Source: Ascidiaceihabitans sp. (lineage in GTDB: Bacteria; Pseudomonadota; Alphaproteobacteria; Rhodobacterales; Rhodobacteraceae). From it: a DNA stretch of 64,000 bases. Within the stretch, counting starts at the first letter, position 1. Each line of letters begins with the position of its first letter. The stretch lies in contig JAOKHV010000009.1 of the NCBI GenBank assembly GCA_028248455.1, positions 1 through 64,000 on the forward strand. The letters are read 5' to 3'. Of this stretch, positions 56,089 through 64,000 are shown piece by piece. Both the position numbers and the translations under genes were made by a program. A model generated the notes under the pieces. That model was not told the origin of the DNA and searched no databases. It saw nothing but the letters and a program-made list of their open reading frames with translations.

Positions 56089-57164
56089 ATGTCTCAAACA
56101 CTGCCGAATCTTGGTCTGCCCGTGATGCAGCCATCACAAGCGCAAAGGCATGTGACAAACAATGAAGCGCTCAATGTCCTAGATACCGTCACGCAGTTGT
56201 GCGTCTTGGATAGCACTTTGACTACACCACCACTTGCGCAAAGGGGTGACAGGTACTTGGTGCCCAATGAGGGCGTTGATGCATGGGAAAACCATGTGGG
56301 GGCCCTTGCGTTGTATGATGGCAATGTGTGGCTGTTTATTGCCGTCCAGGTTGGTTGGTTGGCGTTCGATCAATCACGTGGCAGGTATTTGCATTTCGAT
56401 GGTGGGGGTTGGGTTGAGCTGCCTCAGCAAACTGAATTGGCGAACCTTCAAAATGTCGGAATAAACTCGACGGCTGACGCAACCAATCGGCTGAGCATCA
56501 GTGCATCAGCTTCGTTGTATTCGCACGAAGGGGCGAGCCATCAGGTCAAGGTCAACAAGGCATCAACAGCTGATACCGTGAGCCTGTTATTTCAGACAAA
56601 TTGGTCTGGGCATGCGGAAATGGGTCTGAATGGATCAAAAAGCTGGTCGCTGAAGATCAGCCCCGATGGGTCTTCGTGGCAAGAGGCCATTAGCTTTGAT
56701 CCTTCAAGTGGGAGTGTGTCGGGTGCGTTTATTCAATCGGCACCAACTGATACAATGGCAGGCCGGTTGATGCGCACTGACTTTGGGTACTCTCCGGGCA
56801 ATATTATTGGCGGCGTGAGCGAAGTGGGGGTAGTCCAAGTGGGGCGATCATTGAGCGAGGCAGTATGGCGTATGGAGACTTAACGCGGTTTGCGGATAGG
56901 ACAATGATTTGCACATCGAACGTGTTTCCTGCTGACACCAAAATTGTTGTTGGAGCTGCTTTCAAATCGGCAACCCAAACGTGGACATTCCCCAGTGGGT
57001 TTATCGCAGCGACAGTTGTTTCAGGTGGGGCTGTGAGTGATGTGGCCAACCTATGGGTTAGTGCAGGGCAAGCAACCACATCCGTTTCTAGCGCTGTGGC
57101 ATTCGCAGATGTCAGTGCAACAGGTGGATCGTTTCAGTTGACTGCGATTGGGCGCTGTTTCTGA
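56089..57164 (+). pseudogene. DUF2793 tail-fibre protein (GTA type), split by a frameshift
   Basis: Two overlapping frames make one gene. The first (56089-56883, 264 residues) starts MSQTLPNLGLPVMQPSQAQRHVTNNEALN, the signature of DUF2793, and reads in frame as far as about VSEVGVVQ. Near 56838 the natural continuation, S-G-A-I-I-E-R-G-S, lies in the +1 frame (agt ggg gcg atc att), which then runs to 57164 (TRFADRTMICTSNVFPAD...FQLTAIGRCF). A single lost base explains it. DUF2793 proteins are tail-fibre components of Rhodobacterales gene transfer agents and some phages. The start has AGGGG upstream. A sequencing error is a real alternative to true mutation. Confidence 0.8.
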
Positions 57165-57224
57165 TGGGTTTACTATTGCGCCTAACCTGTTGAGGCCGCA
57201 TTTTGGGCGCAAAAGGATCCATGT

Positions 57225-58397
57225 ATGACTAGCAAACGATTGCCCTTTGATCAGGCGGAATACGATCGCCGCCTTTTGATGACTCGTATGGCGATGGCGC
57301 TTGCGGGATTGGATGCTTTGTTTGTCAGTGATCCCGCAAATATGCAGTGGCTGACTGGATATGATGCCTGGACTTTTAACCATCATCAGGGTGCGATTAT
57401 TTTGCAGGATGCGGACCCAATTTGGTGGGGGCGTCAACAAGATACGCAAGGGGCAATGCACACCGTCTGGATGCCAGAGGGTTGTGTGATCGGCTATGAA
57501 AGTGATCTTGTGCGCTCGATGGAGCGTCATCCGATTGAGGACCTGGCGCGCCACATTAATGTGTTGGGTGTTCAGAATCTTGGTATCGAAATGGACAGTC
57601 AACATTTCTCCGCCAAAGGGTTTTCAGTTCTTTTGCAGGTTCTCCCTGATGTTGGTTTTGCTGACGCAACAGGAATGGTGAACCTTCAGCGCGCTATTAA
57701 ATCCGCACCCGAGATTGAGTTTATGCGTAAAGCAGCGGCCATTTCCGATAAGGTGATGGAAGGTTTTATGAAGCATGCAGATGTTGGCATGGCCAAGAAC
57801 CAGCTGGTTGCATTGGCCTATCATGATGCGATGCAAGGTGTAGATGGCGCGTGGGGAGATTACCCAGCAATGCCACCGATGTTGTCGTCAGGTTCTGACC
57901 CAGCTGCGGGCTTTATGACGTGGAGTGGCAGTCCGTTGGTTGCTGGTGAGGACATCACCTTCTCATTCTCAGGATGCTGCCGTCGCTATCATGCGCCGCT
58001 TTGCCGAACCATTTTTATTGGTGAAGTGTCAGATGAAAAGCGTTGCGCCGAGGCTGCTTTGATCGAAAGTTTGGACGCCGGAATTGCTGCTGCAACAGCA
58101 GGAAGTAAGGTTAGCGACGTCGCTAAAGCCTTGGCGGGTCCATTGGGACACGGCGACGATAACGGTAACGGGTTTGGCGGACTGATTGGTGTAGCCTATC
58201 CCCCAAGAATGGAAGATGAAGTGATTTCATTGAATACTAATAGCGAAGCAGTTTTAGAGCCGAATATGACGTTTTATGTCTGCCCAACTCTGAGTGTTTC
58301 AGGTGCCAATGTGGGAATAGGTCAGAGTATTCGGATTTCTGAGGATGGGGCCCCAGAGGTATTTGGTGGCGTATCTCCTAAATTCGCCACCAAATAG
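57225..58397 (+). CDS. M24-fold hydrolase, ectoine hydrolase (DoeA)-like, lacking metal ligands
   Basis: 390-residue pita-bread fold protein. An N-terminal creatinase-like domain (about 1-150) precedes the C-terminal M24 domain. Where M24 aminopeptidases have two metal-binding aspartates, this protein has FSGCCRRYHAPLCRTIFIG (about residues 247-265), and the later His/Glu ligands are in GNGFGGLIGVAYPP and LEPNMTFYVCPTL, so the metal site is not conserved. DoeA-type ectoine hydrolases share this pattern and open ectoine to N-acetyl-diaminobutyrate. The aminotransferase next door would fit a catabolic route, but ectoine is only one possibility. Confidence 0.7.
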   Translation: MTSKRLPFDQAEYDRRLLMTRMAMALAGLDALFVSDPANMQWLTGYDAWTFNHHQGAIILQDADPIWWGRQQDTQGAMHTVWMPEGCVIGYESDLVRSMERHPIEDLARHINVLGVQNLGIEMDSQHFSAKGFSVLLQVLPDVGFADATGMVNLQRAIKSAPEIEFMRKAAAISDKVMEGFMKHADVGMAKNQLVALAYHDAMQGVDGAWGDYPAMPPMLSSGSDPAAGFMTWSGSPLVAGEDITFSFSGCCRRYHAPLCRTIFIGEVSDEKRCAEAALIESLDAGIAAATAGSKVSDVAKALAGPLGHGDDNGNGFGGLIGVAYPPRMEDEVISLNTNSEAVLEPNMTFYVCPTLSVSGANVGIGQSIRISEDGAPEVFGGVSPKFATK

Positions 58398-58403
58398 AGT
58401 TAA

Positions 58404-59801
58404 CTAGGACGCTTCTTTCAGAAGGTCCAAGTCCTTCATCTGCACATAGGCTTCGTCTAGTGCTAGACGTGCACGCTGGCCCATCAACTTGATCTCTTCC
58501 GGAGTGATCACGAGTGGTGGTGAGATGATCAGGCGGTCATAAACGTGGCGCATAATCAGGTTGTTGGCAAAGCTGCGTTCGCGGCACATGTAGCCTGCTG
58601 TTCCAGCGTCAGCTGCAAACTTGGCGCGTGTTTCTTTGTTGGGTGTAAGGGCAAGTGATCCCATCATACCTATTATTTTTGTTTCACCAACCAACGGGTG
58701 ATTGCCGAGCCCAATCCACATTTCGGCAAGGGCAGGACCAGCTATATCACGGACGTGATCCAGGACGTTTTCTTCTTGCAGAATACGCAGGTTTTCGAGT
58801 GCTACCGCGGCCGCCACAGGGTGGCCGGAATAGGTATAGCCGTGATTGAACTCGCCAGAATTGATCACTGTAGCGATTTCATCAGAAACGATTGAACCCC
58901 CGATGGGTTGATAGCCAGAACTAAGACCTTTCGCGATGGTCATGATGTCTGGCCGAATGTTCACTGTCTCTGACCCAAACCAGTTTCCTGTGCGGCCAAA
59001 GCCACATATGACTTCATCAGCAATTAGTAAGATTTCGTATTTGTCGCAAATACGTTGAACTTCAGGCCAGTAGGTTACTGGTGGGATTATTACGCCGCCA
59101 GCACCTTGAATGGGTTCTGCGATAAAGGCGGCAACACGATCCTCGCCCATGGCAAGGATTGTTGTTTCCAGTTCTTGCGCGCAGGCCAAACCAAAATCGT
59201 TAGGTGTTGCTTCGCCACCCTCTGCCCACCAATACGGCTGATTGATGTGCGTGATGTCAGGGATCGGCAGGCCACCTTGGGCGTGCATTGGTCTCATGCC
59301 ACCAAGTGATCCAGATCCAACTGACGAACCGTGATATGCATTCTTGCGGCTGATTACGACGGTTTTTGAGGGTTTGCCTTTCATCGCCCAATATGTACGC
59401 ACCATGCGCAGATTTGTGTCATTCGCTTCGGAACCAGAACCCGCGAAGAACACGTGGTTCAGGTGAGCAGGAGCAAGTGATGCTATCTCTTTGGCGAGTG
59501 CAATTGCGGGCACGTGGGTCGTCATAAAGAAGGTGTTATAGTACGGCAGCTCTTTCATCTGACGGGCTGCGACTTCGACCAGTTCTTCGCGTCCATAACC
59601 GATGTTTACACACCAAAGACCAGCCATGCCGTCTAAGATTTCGTTGCCTTCGCTGTCGTGCAGATAAACACCGTTTGCGCGGGTGATGATCCGTACACCT
59701 TGCGCCGTCAATTCATCATTTGTGGTGAACGGGTGCATGTGGTGGGCAGCGTCTAAGGCCTGCAGTTCCGCAGTGGGTAGGTGATTGGTAATGGCGGGCA
59801 T
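58404..59801 (-). CDS. class III aminotransferase (aspartate aminotransferase family, putrescine/pyruvate type)
   Basis: 465-residue PLP-dependent class III aminotransferase. The cofactor segments are FAGSGSEANDTNLRMVRTYW (about residues 108-127), EPIQGAGGVIIPP (about 220-232), LIADEVICGFGRTG (about 248-261, Asp for the PLP nitrogen) and TIAKGLSSGYQPIGGS (about 275-290, PLP Lys). Homologues act on putrescine, beta-alanine or 4-aminobutyrate with pyruvate. The start at 59801 has AAAGGA upstream; the ORF extends 25 codons further. It is convergent with the M24 gene and divergent from the second transporter operon. Confidence 0.9.
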   Translation of the reverse strand: MPAITNHLPTAELQALDAAHHMHPFTTNDELTAQGVRIITRANGVYLHDSEGNEILDGMAGLWCVNIGYGREELVEVAARQMKELPYYNTFFMTTHVPAIALAKEIASLAPAHLNHVFFAGSGSEANDTNLRMVRTYWAMKGKPSKTVVISRKNAYHGSSVGSGSLGGMRPMHAQGGLPIPDITHINQPYWWAEGGEATPNDFGLACAQELETTILAMGEDRVAAFIAEPIQGAGGVIIPPVTYWPEVQRICDKYEILLIADEVICGFGRTGNWFGSETVNIRPDIMTIAKGLSSGYQPIGGSIVSDEIATVINSGEFNHGYTYSGHPVAAAVALENLRILQEENVLDHVRDIAGPALAEMWIGLGNHPLVGETKIIGMMGSLALTPNKETRAKFAADAGTAGYMCRERSFANNLIMRHVYDRLIISPPLVITPEEIKLMGQRARLALDEAYVQMKDLDLLKEAS

Positions 59802-60020
59802 TAGACTTTCCTTTGAAAGCGGGCCTTGGTTAAGGCCTAATGTATTTGAGCCGAGGATATGATCAATCACGGCCAAGTCAACACAGGTTTTGCATCAACA
59901 AATGGTTGATTTGTGCGCGTGATCCAAAGTTGAAACATAAGAAGTCTTGATCAAGGGCGTAAAACTTGATCAACTTGGCCTAAGTCGGGACCAACCCGAC
60001 CCGAAACACGGGAGACTAAA

Positions 60021-61103
60021 ATGAAACAAATACTAAGCACCGTTGCCGTATTGGCGATCGCTTCCACAGCTGCTTGGGCTGAAGAAGTTCGGGTTTATAA
60101 CTGGTCCGATTATATTGATGAAGAATTGCTGACCAAATTTGAAGCAGAGACCGGCATCAAGCTGATCTATGACGTCTTTGACAGTAACGAAGTTTTGGAA
60201 ACCAAAATGTTGGCTGGTTCGTCTGGCTATGACGTTGTGGTGCCGTCAGGTGAATTTTTGCAGCGCCAAATCACAGCGGGTGCTTTCCAACCGCTTGATA
60301 TGTCGAAGCTGCCAAACGCTGTGAATCTGTGGGACGTGATCAAAGATCGCACTGCTCAGTATGATGCGGGAAATGTCCATTCAATAAACTACATGTGGGG
60401 CACTACTGGCCTTGGCGTTAACACAGGTAAGGTTGCTGAAGTTTTAGGTGCCGATGCGCCGATCTCATCACTTGAATTGGTGTTAAATCCAGCAAATATG
60501 GAAAAATTGGCTGAATGTGGTGTTCACTTCTTGGACGCGCCATCTGAAGTGATCCCTGCTGCGTTGCAATACATAGGTGAAAACCCAGACAGCCAAGACC
60601 CTGATGTGATCAAAAAAGCCGAGGCTGTATTGTCAGCTGTGCGCCCATACATCACCAAATTCCACAGCTCTGAATATATCAACGCTTTAGCGAACGGTGA
60701 CATCTGCGTCGCCTTTGGTTGGTCCGGTGATATCCTGCAGGCACGTGATCGTGCTGCTGAAGCCGAAAACGGTGTAGAGATCGCATACAACGCCCCATCT
60801 GAGGGTGCATTGATGTGGTTTGACCAAATGGCGATCCCAGTTGATGCGCCGAACCCTGATGCGGCCCATAAATTTTTGAACTTCATAATGGATGCGCAAA
60901 ATATGGCGGATGCTTCAAACTATGTTTATTACGCCAACGGTAACAAAGCCTCACAAGAGTTTTTAGTCGAAGACGTGATCGGTGACACGGCAATCTATCC
61001 AGATGCTGCAACACTGGAAAACCTGTATACTAAAGGCCCGTATGGACAAAAAGTTCAGCGCGTTGTGACGCGCATGTGGACCAAGATCAAATCTGGTACC
61101 TAA
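60021..61103 (+). CDS. polyamine-type ABC transporter substrate-binding protein (PotF-like, second system)
   Basis: 360-residue periplasmic protein. A signal peptide (residues 1-20, ending AWA) is followed by EEVRVYNWSDYIDEELLTKFEAETGI, the PotF/PotD signature, then YDVVVPSGEFLQRQ and the ligand-region block YMWGTTGLGVNTGKV (about 121-135), as in putrescine-binding PotF. The pocket aromatic and acidic residues look conserved, which favours putrescine-like ligands. Ribosome site GGGAG before the ATG. It heads the rightward operon. A hairpin in the 60-base gap to the ATPase gene is noted separately. Confidence 0.93.
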   Translation: MKQILSTVAVLAIASTAAWAEEVRVYNWSDYIDEELLTKFEAETGIKLIYDVFDSNEVLETKMLAGSSGYDVVVPSGEFLQRQITAGAFQPLDMSKLPNAVNLWDVIKDRTAQYDAGNVHSINYMWGTTGLGVNTGKVAEVLGADAPISSLELVLNPANMEKLAECGVHFLDAPSEVIPAALQYIGENPDSQDPDVIKKAEAVLSAVRPYITKFHSSEYINALANGDICVAFGWSGDILQARDRAAEAENGVEIAYNAPSEGALMWFDQMAIPVDAPNPDAAHKFLNFIMDAQNMADASNYVYYANGNKASQEFLVEDVIGDTAIYPDAATLENLYTKGPYGQKVQRVVTRMWTKIKSGT

Positions 61104-61116
61104 GACACTAAGAACG

Positions 61117-61140
61117 GGGGTGCAGCCAGTGTTGCGCCCC
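61117..61140 (+). promoter_or_regulatory. intercistronic hairpin after the PotF-like gene
   Basis: 8-bp stem GGGGTGCA (61117-61124) / TGCGCCCC (61133-61140) with one G-U pair and an 8-base loop, followed by ACTTTAATATT. It sits between binding-protein and ATPase genes, where partial termination or mRNA protection is common. Confidence 0.55.
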
Positions 61141-61163
61141 ACTTTAATATTCAAGGATTGCTT

Positions 61164-62285
61164 GTGGTAGAGACTGTTTTCGAACCTTGGGCCGATCCTA
61201 ACGCGGACCCACTCATTTCATTTAAAAACGTGACAAAACGATTTGGTGACTTTGTTGCCATTGATGATTTGACATTGGACATTTTTGAGCGTGAGTTCTT
61301 TGCCTTGCTAGGGCCATCGGGTTGCGGCAAGACGACCATGATGCGTATTCTGGCGGGGTTTGAAAATCCTACGTTGGGTTCGATGTCATTGTCTGGTCAT
61401 GACATTGCGGGGATTCCACCGAACAAGCGGGCCGTAAACATGATGTTCCAATCCTACGCATTGTTCCCGCATCTTTCCGTTTGGGAAAACATCGCCTTTG
61501 GGTTGCGCCGTGACGGTGTCGCCAAAGATGTGTTGCACGCCCGCGTTCAAGAGATGCTTAAACTGACGCGACTGGAGAAATTTGGACGACGCAAACCACA
61601 TCAGATTTCTGGTGGGCAGCGCCAGCGTGTTGCATTGGCTCGCTCATTGGCCAAGGCACCAAAGTTGTTGCTGTTAGATGAACCTCTTGGAGCGTTGGAC
61701 AAGAAGCTGCGCCAAGAAACACAGTTTGAACTGATGGATATTCAGGAACAGACGGGCACGACCTTTGTAATTGTCACCCACGATCAAGAAGAGGCAATGA
61801 CGGTTGCATCCCGCGTTGCTGTCATGGACGAGGGACGCATCATTCAGGTTGCTACTCCTGAGAAAATTTATGAAGCACCCAATTCTGTTTATGTTGCTGA
61901 TTTTATTGGCGACGTGAACATTTTGACTGGTCCGGTTAGGGCGGTTGATGCCGACACATATTCACTGGATTTTGGTGGAACGGAGCCAATGACTGCAGCC
62001 AGTGATCGAACATTTTCTGAGGGCGTAACCGCGCACTTGGCAATTCGTCCTGAGAAAATCGGCATTCACGTGGAACGCCCTGAAGGGCCAAATTCTGTGC
62101 AAGGCAAGGTCCTGGATATCGCGTATTTAGGGAACTTAAGTACCTATCACGTACAGTTGCCGAACGGCCAAATCATTAAAGCACAAACTGCAAACACACG
62201 TCGTGTTTCACGCCGCGTGTTTACATGGGAAGATCCTGTTTGGGTTAGTTGGAGCGCCACAGCTGGCGTACTTTTGGATTGCTGA
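61164..62285 (+). CDS. polyamine-type ABC transporter ATPase (PotG/PotA-like, second system)
   Basis: 373-residue ABC ATPase. The Walker A motif is in LLGPSGCGKTTMMRILAGFENP (about residues 49-70), the Q-loop in MMFQSYALFPHLSVWENI, the signature in ISGGQRQRVALARSLAK, the Walker B motif in LLLLDEPLGALDK and the H-loop in VTHDQEEAM. A C-terminal TOBE domain follows (about 280-370). The start is a GTG at 61164, six bases after AAGGA; a TTG two codons earlier (61158) is closer than usual to the ribosome site. The next permease starts one base after the stop. Confidence 0.93.
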   Translation: MVETVFEPWADPNADPLISFKNVTKRFGDFVAIDDLTLDIFEREFFALLGPSGCGKTTMMRILAGFENPTLGSMSLSGHDIAGIPPNKRAVNMMFQSYALFPHLSVWENIAFGLRRDGVAKDVLHARVQEMLKLTRLEKFGRRKPHQISGGQRQRVALARSLAKAPKLLLLDEPLGALDKKLRQETQFELMDIQEQTGTTFVIVTHDQEEAMTVASRVAVMDEGRIIQVATPEKIYEAPNSVYVADFIGDVNILTGPVRAVDADTYSLDFGGTEPMTAASDRTFSEGVTAHLAIRPEKIGIHVERPEGPNSVQGKVLDIAYLGNLSTYHVQLPNGQIIKAQTANTRRVSRRVFTWEDPVWVSWSATAGVLLDC

Positions 62286-62286
62286 T

Positions 62287-63162
62287 TTGAGACGCTTTCT
62301 CCTCATATCCGTGCCATATTTATGGCTGCTTACTTTGTTCCTGATTCCGTTTGTGATCGTGTTTAAAATCGCATTGTCTGACGCTGCGCTAGCGATCCCG
62401 CCTTATATGCCTACGATGAAAGACGGCCTAAGCGCGATGTTCTCGCAGCTGGATTTTGAGAATTTCATATTCCTGACTGAAGATGACTTGTATTGGAAGG
62501 CGTACCTAAGCAGTCTTGAAATCGCGTTCATCTCAACCTTTCTGACGCTGCTGTTAGGCTACCCAATTGCATACGCGATGGCACGCGCCCCTCACGAGTG
62601 GCGCGCTACCTTGATGATGCTCATTATCCTACCCTTTTGGACTAGCTTTTTGATCCGCGTATATGCGTGGGTGGGAATTCTAAGCACGGAAGGTCTGTTG
62701 AACCGCTTCCTGTTTTGGATCGGGGCAATCAGTGAGCCACTGATGATTTTGAACACATCCACAGCTGTCTATATTGGTATCGTTTACACCTACATACCGT
62801 TCATGATTTTACCGATTTACGCAGCGCTTGAACGTCTTGATGCTTCGCTAATCGAAGCGGCTGAAGATCTGGGCTGTTCAAGGGTGAAAGCGTTTTGGTT
62901 GATCACAATACCACTGTCTAAAGGTGGGATAATTGCAGGATGTTTCTTAGTATTCATTCCGGCGCTGGGCGAGTTTGTGATCCCATCATTGCTGGGTGGA
63001 TCTGGTACTTTGATGATTGGTAAGGTGTTGTTTGAGGAGTTCTTTTCGAACCGAGATTGGCCGGTTGCGAGTGCCGTTGCAGTAATCTTACTGATAATTT
63101 TGATCATTCCAATCATCCTGTTCCAACGAAATGAGCAACGCCAACAGGAGGCCGAAGGATGA
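62287..63162 (+). CDS. polyamine-type ABC transporter permease (PotH/PotB-like)
   Basis: 291-residue permease of the BPD_transp_1 family with six hydrophobic helices. The first is RRFLLISVPYLWLLTLFLIPFVIVF (residues about 2-26), and the EAA loop is IEAAEDLGCSRVKAFWLITIPLSKGG (about 193-218). The start is a TTG at 62287, one base after the ATPase stop; the reading frame also runs upstream through the ATPase gene but that part is out of register with any family. The length is normal for PotH. Its stop overlaps the next permease by 4 bases (ATGA). Confidence 0.88.
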   Translation: MRRFLLISVPYLWLLTLFLIPFVIVFKIALSDAALAIPPYMPTMKDGLSAMFSQLDFENFIFLTEDDLYWKAYLSSLEIAFISTFLTLLLGYPIAYAMARAPHEWRATLMMLIILPFWTSFLIRVYAWVGILSTEGLLNRFLFWIGAISEPLMILNTSTAVYIGIVYTYIPFMILPIYAALERLDASLIEAAEDLGCSRVKAFWLITIPLSKGGIIAGCFLVFIPALGEFVIPSLLGGSGTLMIGKVLFEEFFSNRDWPVASAVAVILLIILIIPIILFQRNEQRQQEAEG

Positions 63163-63983
63163 ACCGTCTAAGCTCATTTAATGTTGTGTCGCTGACGTTT
63201 GGCTTTGCGTTTCTTTATCTGCCGATGTTGATCCTGGTGATCTACAGTTTCAACAAATCAAAGTTAGTGACTGTTTGGGCAGGTTTTTCAACCAAATGGT
63301 ACGGCGAGTTGTTGAGCAATGAAGCCTTTCTTGACGCTGCATGGGTGACGTTGAAAGTGGCCGTGATCTCGTCGTCAATTGCGACCGTGTTGGGCACGAT
63401 GGCAGCCTATACTCTGGTCAGAGGTGGCCGATTCTTTGGGCGTACATTGTTTTCTGGAATGATCTATGCACCATTAGTTATGCCCGAAGTGATTACGGGG
63501 CTTTCCCTGCTCCTATTATTTATTGGCATTGGCATGGATCGCGGTGTTTTAACCATAGTCTTAGCGCACACAACTTTTTCGATGTGTTTTGTCTCGGTCG
63601 TTGTATCGTCGCGTTTGGCAACATTTGAACGCTCATTGGAAGAAGCTGCGCTTGATTTGGGTGCATCCCCTTTTGAGGCGTTTAGATTAGTTACACTGCC
63701 AATCATTGCACCTGCGGTTGTTTCAGGTTGGTTGTTGGCGTTCACACTTTCTTTGGATGATTTGGTTATTGCATCGTTTGCAACCGGACCAGCGGCAACA
63801 ACTTTACCGATGAAGATTTGGTCTTCAGTGCGACTGGGAGTAAGTCCAGAGATTAATGCGCTTAGTTCAATTTTGATTGGGTTGGTCGCGAGCGGCGTAA
63901 TTACTGTGTCCCTTGTTTCCAAGCGGCACTCAGTCCTTATGCAGAAGGAAGAGCGTATAGCGGAGCGAATTGAAAACAACTGA
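63159..63983 (+). CDS. polyamine-type ABC transporter permease (PotI/PotC-like)
   Basis: 274-residue permease with six helices. The N-terminal region MNRLSSFNVVSLTFGFAFLYLPMLILVIYSFN and the EAA loop LEEAALDLGASPFEAFRLVTLPIIAPAV (about 160-187) match PotI/PotC. It completes the second transporter: binding protein, ATPase, PotH-like, PotI-like. Unlike the leftward system, both permeases here are of standard length. It ends 17 bases before the window edge, so further genes of the operon could lie outside. Confidence 0.92.
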   Translation: MNRLSSFNVVSLTFGFAFLYLPMLILVIYSFNKSKLVTVWAGFSTKWYGELLSNEAFLDAAWVTLKVAVISSSIATVLGTMAAYTLVRGGRFFGRTLFSGMIYAPLVMPEVITGLSLLLLFIGIGMDRGVLTIVLAHTTFSMCFVSVVVSSRLATFERSLEEAALDLGASPFEAFRLVTLPIIAPAVVSGWLLAFTLSLDDLVIASFATGPAATTLPMKIWSSVRLGVSPEINALSSILIGLVASGVITVSLVSKRHSVLMQKEERIAERIENN

Positions 63984-64000
63984 TGATTATGTACCCAGAT

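Overview
The window is a chromosomal segment of a marine-type alphaproteobacterium of the Rhodobacteraceae (Roseobacter group). This rests on the gene set (dnaA-dnaN-recF-gyrB block, serC leader RNA, IalB-family protein, DUF2793 tail-fibre gene of the kind used by gene transfer agents, PotABCD-type uptake systems), on AAGGA-type ribosome sites, and on a moderate GC content by eye. No tRNA, rRNA, CRISPR array or intact insertion sequence was seen.

Layout. 1-10.9 kb: recQ (cut by the window edge), yggT, thioesterase, UMF1-type MFS transporter and mepA in a tight operon, a shrunken secreted ORF, a queuosine-precursor transporter behind a candidate preQ1-I riboswitch, a structured RNA locus, arfB, an EamA transporter, the NAD-salvage pair pncA-pncB, and trhO. 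10.9-19 kb: a broken flgI relic, then the leftward replication block gyrB, lysE, recF, dnaN, dnaA, and rpsT; the 0.5-kb dnaA-rpsT gap is rich in GANTC sites. 19-26.8 kb: enoyl-CoA hydratase, mutM, divergent ubiE-ubiB, a phosphatase, and serC-serA with the serC leader.

27-37.6 kb is an accessory island lying between serC-serA and serB. Its left edge holds decayed plasmid/phage-like genes and its right edge a broken lipid A acyltransferase tail. Its core is a leftward gmd-fcl-manC operon for GDP-6-deoxyhexoses and a rightward operon of an epimerase, three glycosyltransferases and a DegT-fold enzyme with His-His where the PLP lysine normally sits. That residue change points to a 3-dehydratase (ColD type), so the island may make a GDP-3,6-dideoxyhexose such as colitose for a surface glycan.

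37.6-50.9 kb returns to housekeeping: serB, asparaginase, IalB-family protein, rlmN, LOG protein, dapD, dapE followed by a GNAT and a DUF2064 glycosyltransferase in an overlapping operon, rnr, and an MltB-type lytic transglycosylase. 50.9-64 kb holds two separate polyamine-type ABC transporters pointing away from each other. Between them lie a frameshifted DUF2793 tail-fibre gene, an M24 hydrolase without the usual metal ligands, and a class III aminotransferase, which suggests uptake and catabolism of polyamine-like or ectoine-like nitrogen compounds.

A recurring theme is gene decay: at least six relics or frameshifted genes (phytase-like esterase, flgI, HTH replication protein, MobC-like, lpxL/htrB, ABC binding protein, DUF2793) sit in gaps between intact core genes.
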